Below, one piece after another: positions 32,483-35,397 of a DNA stretch of 35,397 bases. Position 1 is the first letter of the stretch. Each line of letters starts with the position of its first letter. Location of the stretch: NCBI GenBank assembly GCA_945860295.1, contig CAMAQH010000041.1, positions 1 through 35,397 on the forward strand, given 5' to 3'. Both the position numbers and the translations under genes were made by a program. The notes under the pieces are model-generated. The model saw only the letters and a list, made by a program, of their open reading frames with translations. It was not told where the DNA came from and searched no databases. The stretch is from Prosthecobacter debontii (GTDB taxonomy: Bacteria; Verrucomicrobiota; Verrucomicrobiia; Verrucomicrobiales; Verrucomicrobiaceae).

Positions 32483-33718
32483 ATGTCTTCCCGTCGTAAC
32501 TTCCTGCTCTCAAGCGCTGCTTTTCTCACGGGCTGTCAGACCTTCCCCAGCGCCCAAACGCAACCCGTGGCAGCGAGTGGGCCTTTCATGCTTGGCATTG
32601 ATGTTCTGGCCTCTCGTAACTTCGATCTGCTGCGCGGCAAACGTGTCGGACTGATCACCAATCACACCAGCGTCACGGGTCGCGGTGAACTGACGCGCGT
32701 GGCCATGAAGCGTGGACTCGGCAGTGGGTTGGTCGCGCTGTATGGACCTGAACACGGCATCGACGGCACGGTGGGCGCAGGCAAGCACATCTCGACTCGG
32801 CGTGATCCCGTCACCGGCCTCACCGTGTATTCTCTCTACGGTCCCACGCGCAAACCAACGCCGCAGATGCTGGCTCCGATTGATGTCATGGTCTTCGATC
32901 TTCAAGACATCGGCTGTCGCAGCTACACCTATATTAGCACCATGGTCGTGGCCATGGAGGCCTGTGCGGAGAATGGTAAAGACTTCATCGTGCTCGACCG
33001 CCCAAATCCCATGGGTGGCTGGCGCGTGGAAGGGCCACCACTGGAGCCACGCTGGAAGTCCTTCGTCAGCCAGATTCCCGTGCCCTATGTTCATGGCATG
33101 ACCGCTGGCGAGCTGGCGATGATGACGGCAGCCCGTGGCTGGATCACGCGCGCGCCGCGACTCAATGTGGTGAAGATGCAGAGCTGGTCGCGGAACATGG
33201 TCTGGCAGGACACGGGGCTGCGCTGGTATCGCACCTCGCCGAACATTCCCCACGCCACATCGCCTTTATATTACGTCGCCACAGGCATCCTCGGCGGTGG
33301 TGCCGCTCTAGACATCGGCATCGGCACAGAGAATCCTTTTGGTTACGCCGGAGCCAGTGGAGTCAATCCCCAGGCCATGCTCGCTGCCTGCCAGCGCTAT
33401 GGCATGTCGGGTGTCTCCTTTGCACCTTATTCCAAAGGCGGCTTCGGTGGTGTTCGGCTCAGCATCGACCCACGCGCGCAGGCTGATCTCACTGCGCTAG
33501 ATGTGCTCATGCTCGGCGACCTGAATCGGCTCAATGGCGGTCGCGTCATCGGGCGCATGGGCGGTGACAAATTAAATTTGTTTCACAAAGTTTATGGTAG
33601 CGAGTCCCTCTACAACCACCTACGACAAGGCAGGCCAGCCAGCAGCATCGTCAGCGGTTGGAGTGGCTTCACGCGCTCCTTCCGCAGCGACCGTCAACGT
33701 CACTTGCTCTACGCTTAA
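32483..33718 (+). CDS. namZ: DUF1343/GH171 lipoprotein, exo-beta-N-acetylmuramidase NamZ-like
   Basis: 411 residues. The N-terminus MSSRRNFLLSSAAFLTGC combines a twin-arginine-like start with a lipobox (LTGC, lipidated Cys18), so it is probably a lipoprotein. The DUF1343 core is clear: GKRVGLITNHTSVTGRGELT, LYGPEHGIDGTVGAGKHIST, FDLQDIGCRSYTYISTM, VLDRPNPMGGWRVEGP, PYVHGMTAGELAMM and YYVATGILGGGAALDIGIGT with NPFGYAGASG. Characterised members (Bacillus, Tannerella) are NamZ, which releases MurNAc from the non-reducing end of peptidoglycan fragments. With NagZ in the same window this suggests exo-acting cell-wall turnover. It starts 57 bp after the ABC-F gene and stops 9 bp before the phosphatase-like gene. 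Confidence 0.9.
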   Translation: MSSRRNFLLSSAAFLTGCQTFPSAQTQPVAASGPFMLGIDVLASRNFDLLRGKRVGLITNHTSVTGRGELTRVAMKRGLGSGLVALYGPEHGIDGTVGAGKHISTRRDPVTGLTVYSLYGPTRKPTPQMLAPIDVMVFDLQDIGCRSYTYISTMVVAMEACAENGKDFIVLDRPNPMGGWRVEGPPLEPRWKSFVSQIPVPYVHGMTAGELAMMTAARGWITRAPRLNVVKMQSWSRNMVWQDTGLRWYRTSPNIPHATSPLYYVATGILGGGAALDIGIGTENPFGYAGASGVNPQAMLAACQRYGMSGVSFAPYSKGGFGGVRLSIDPRAQADLTALDVLMLGDLNRLNGGRVIGRMGGDKLNLFHKVYGSESLYNHLRQGRPASSIVSGWSGFTRSFRSDRQRHLLYA

Positions 33719-33727
33719 ATTCAGCTC

Positions 33728-35104
33728 ATGCACCGCACTGCCATCCTGAACGTCGTCGGCCTCACACCCCGTCTCATCGGCGAGCACACGCCAAAGATCC
33801 GCGCGTTCATGGAAAGGAACCGCAGTGCGCTGATCGAACCCGTCTTACCCGCCGTGACCTGCACCGCGCAGGCGACTTATGTCACTGGTAAACTGCCAGG
33901 TGAGCACGGTGCCGTGGCCAATGGCTGGTATGACCGCGACTATGCCGAGCACCGCTTCTGGAAACAGCCCGAGCAGCTCGTGCAGGGAGAGAAACTCTGG
34001 GACATGCTGCGCAAGCAGGACCCTGAATTCACCTGCGCCAAAGTCTTCTGGTGGTACAACATGTACTCCAGCGCCGACTACACTATCACGCCGCGCCCAT
34101 TGTATCTGAGCGATGGCAGCAAGGTCTTCGATGTCCACACCCAGCCCATGGGCATGAGGGACCGCCTGAAGCGTGATCTTGGGCCATTTCCATTCATGAA
34201 CTTTTGGGGCCCAGCCTCAGGCATCGAGTCCAGCAAATGGATCGCCGCCAGCGCAAAGTGGATCGAGGAGAAGCACTGGCCCACGCTCAGCCTCGTCTAT
34301 CTCCCGCATCTCGATTACAACCTGCAGCGTGTCGGCTTGCAGATGGACCTGATACGCGACGATTTAAAGCTGATCGACGATGTCGTGGGCGACCTCATCA
34401 GCTTCTACGAAAAGCGTCAGATCAAAATCGTGCTGCTTTCCGAATACGGCATCACTGACGTGGACCGCCCCGTGCATCTGAACCGCGTCTTCCGTGAGAA
34501 AGGCTGGCTCTCCATCAAAGATGAAGTCGGCCTGGAGACACTCGATCTTGGCAGTTCGCGCGCCTTTGCCATCGCCGATCACCAGCTCGCGCACGTCTAT
34601 GTGAATGATCCCACAATCCTCGAAGAAGTCCGCGCTGAACTCGCTGCCACGCCCGGCGTGCAGCAAGTGCTCGGCAAGGTGGAGAAGCACTACGCCGGGC
34701 TCAATCATGCCCGCAGTGGTGATCTCATCGCCATCGCCGATGCGCGCAGTTGGTTCACTTATTACTACTGGCAGGACGATGCCAAAGCGCCCGACTTCGC
34801 CCGCTGCGTGGACATCCACCGCAAGTGCGGCTACGACCCCGTCGAGCTATTCCTCGATCCCGCGCTAAAATTCCCCAAGGTCAAACTCGGCCTCACACTT
34901 GCCAAGAAAAAGCTCGGCTTCCGCTACCTCATGGATGTCATCCCACTCGATGCCACACTGGTCAAAGGCAGCCACGGCCGCGTCCCCGAAGACAGCCAAG
35001 ACTGGCCCCTCCTCATCGGTGATTTCAAAAGTCTCCCCACCGGCGCCGCCATCCGCGCTGACCAAGTCTGCGGTCATTTAGCAGACCTCTGTTCACGGGC
35101 ATAA
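33728..35104 (+). CDS. Alkaline phosphatase superfamily protein (NPP-like) with altered metal ligands
   Basis: 458 residues, no signal peptide. The order follows type I phosphodiesterase/nucleotide pyrophosphatases: nucleophile region LPAVTCTAQATYVTGKLPGE then HGAVANGWYD (Thr44 aligns with the NPP nucleophile), then LPHLDYNLQRVG (D196), LLSEYGITDV and GSHGRVPED near the end. The usual first metal Asp in V-D-G-x-x is missing (ILNVVGLTPRL), the D-x-x-G-H His is Gln200, and D-H-G-M is E239-Y240-G-I. Only part of the two-metal site is conserved, so a classical two-zinc phosphatase is doubtful. The family resembles the NPP-like protein of ebo gene clusters, but no other ebo gene is present. Probably co-transcribed with the NamZ-like gene 9 bp upstream. 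Confidence 0.8.
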   Translation: MHRTAILNVVGLTPRLIGEHTPKIRAFMERNRSALIEPVLPAVTCTAQATYVTGKLPGEHGAVANGWYDRDYAEHRFWKQPEQLVQGEKLWDMLRKQDPEFTCAKVFWWYNMYSSADYTITPRPLYLSDGSKVFDVHTQPMGMRDRLKRDLGPFPFMNFWGPASGIESSKWIAASAKWIEEKHWPTLSLVYLPHLDYNLQRVGLQMDLIRDDLKLIDDVVGDLISFYEKRQIKIVLLSEYGITDVDRPVHLNRVFREKGWLSIKDEVGLETLDLGSSRAFAIADHQLAHVYVNDPTILEEVRAELAATPGVQQVLGKVEKHYAGLNHARSGDLIAIADARSWFTYYYWQDDAKAPDFARCVDIHRKCGYDPVELFLDPALKFPKVKLGLTLAKKKLGFRYLMDVIPLDATLVKGSHGRVPEDSQDWPLLIGDFKSLPTGAAIRADQVCGHLADLCSRA

Positions 35105-35305
35105 ACCAACTATTCAAAAGCTTGGCCAGAGCTCTAAATAGCAGCCTGGGAACAATCAATAAGACCCTTCAACGATTAGTCCTTAGCCAGCCCGGTCAAA
35201 ACCAGCATCTCAAAAGTGCGAAAAAGGCGACTCAAGTTTCGACCACTTCGGGCGTGTCCGAAAGTTTGTGTTTCGGGTCTTTGGTTATGTTTTGGTCTGG
35301 GGTTG
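35105..35305. other. Non-coding tract after the phosphatase-like gene, nothing recognised
   Basis: About 200 bp with lower GC than the genes around it. I saw no start codon with a coding-like frame, no tRNA cloverleaf and no repeat of note. It leads into the palindrome at 35306-35341. Confidence 0.4.
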
Positions 35306-35341
35306 TTTTTTTGATTGAGCGCATGCGCTCAATCAAAAAAA
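35306..35341. terminator. Perfect 36-nt palindrome, bidirectional intrinsic terminator-like
   Basis: Seven T, a perfect 22-bp palindrome (GATTGAGCGCA and its complement, centre GCATGC) and seven A. In RNA of either strand this gives a strong 11-bp stem extended by A-U pairs and followed by a U-run, the classic bidirectional terminator shape. It lies 200 bp after the phosphatase-like gene and could also close a gene entering from the right. A second hairpin (GCGATCC/GGATCGC, 35344-35362) follows at once. Confidence 0.65.
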
Positions 35342-35343
35342 TC

Positions 35344-35362
35344 GCGATCCGAACTGGATCGC
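35344..35362. repeat. Short hairpin GCGATCC-N5-GGATCGC
   Basis: A perfect 7-bp inverted repeat with a 5-nt loop, 2 bp beyond the 36-nt palindrome. It may be part of a composite terminator or a binding site for a protein; nothing else supports a role. Confidence 0.45.
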
Positions 35363-35397
35363 AAATTGGTTGGCCGCAGGCACCCAACTCGCCGGAG

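Noticed and set aside
35105..35397. A tRNA or attachment site near the right end
   Set aside because: No acceptor-stem/T-loop (GTTCRA) arrangement could be found, and there is no integrase; only the palindrome and hairpin are supported.

Overview
The window looks like chromosomal DNA from a Verrucomicrobiota bacterium, probably Prosthecobacter/Verrucomicrobiaceae-like. This is inferred from gene content, not from a database match: secreted formylglycine sulfatases, a DUF1080 protein, a DUF1501 protein paired with a DUF1549/DUF1553 cytochrome-type protein, a large zinc metalloprotease with a proline-rich linker, and a short ParE-like topoisomerase subunit. I see no rRNA, tRNA, CRISPR array, transposase or phage gene.

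Layout. (1) 1-3462, minus strand: a compact housekeeping run transcribed sppA > CPBP protease > thiL > tsaE, with stop/start overlaps, then the first 55 codons of nuoH at the window edge. (2) 3.5-6.3 kb: a patch of gene debris. It holds the 3' end of a MacB/FtsX-type permease gene, an orphan antitoxin-like ORF running into a purL tail with two stop codons, a DKNYY protein, and a VapBC-like module set between an intact beta-helix gene and a 143-bp copy of that gene's 3' end. (3) 6.4-12.6 kb: a polysaccharide-degradation locus, with a secreted beta-helix protein divergent from a frameshifted DUF1080 gene and two sulfatases. (4) 12.6-16.5 kb: DUF3820 protein, parE-like gene, two-domain CbiX chelatase with a likely Fe-S tail. 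(5) 16.5-19.1 kb: a PanB homologue lacking several PanB active-site residues and a DapA-family lyase in one operon, divergent from a PAS-AraC regulator. (6) 19.1-24.9 kb: DUF1501, PSD1/DUF1549/LamG/DUF1553 protein and NagZ. (7) 25-30.2 kb: metalloprotease, a dead YHS-like gene, an SDR, a PDZ remnant and an orphan PotA-like ATPase. (8) 30.5-35.1 kb: Uup-type ABC-F protein, a NamZ-type (DUF1343/GH171) lipoprotein and an alkaline-phosphatase-superfamily protein with unusual metal ligands, followed by a perfect 36-nt palindrome.

How they work together. The beta-helix protein, sulfatases and DUF1080 protein fit extracellular breakdown of a sulfated glycan. NagZ and the NamZ-like protein fit recovery of cell-wall amino sugars. 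The DapA-like/PanB-like pair with its own PAS-AraC regulator looks like a small catabolic operon for an unknown 2-oxo-acid-yielding substrate, and is the best candidate here for undescribed biochemistry. The number of broken genes (permease, purL, beta-helix tail, DUF1080, YHS, PDZ) is notable and suggests ongoing decay and rearrangement.
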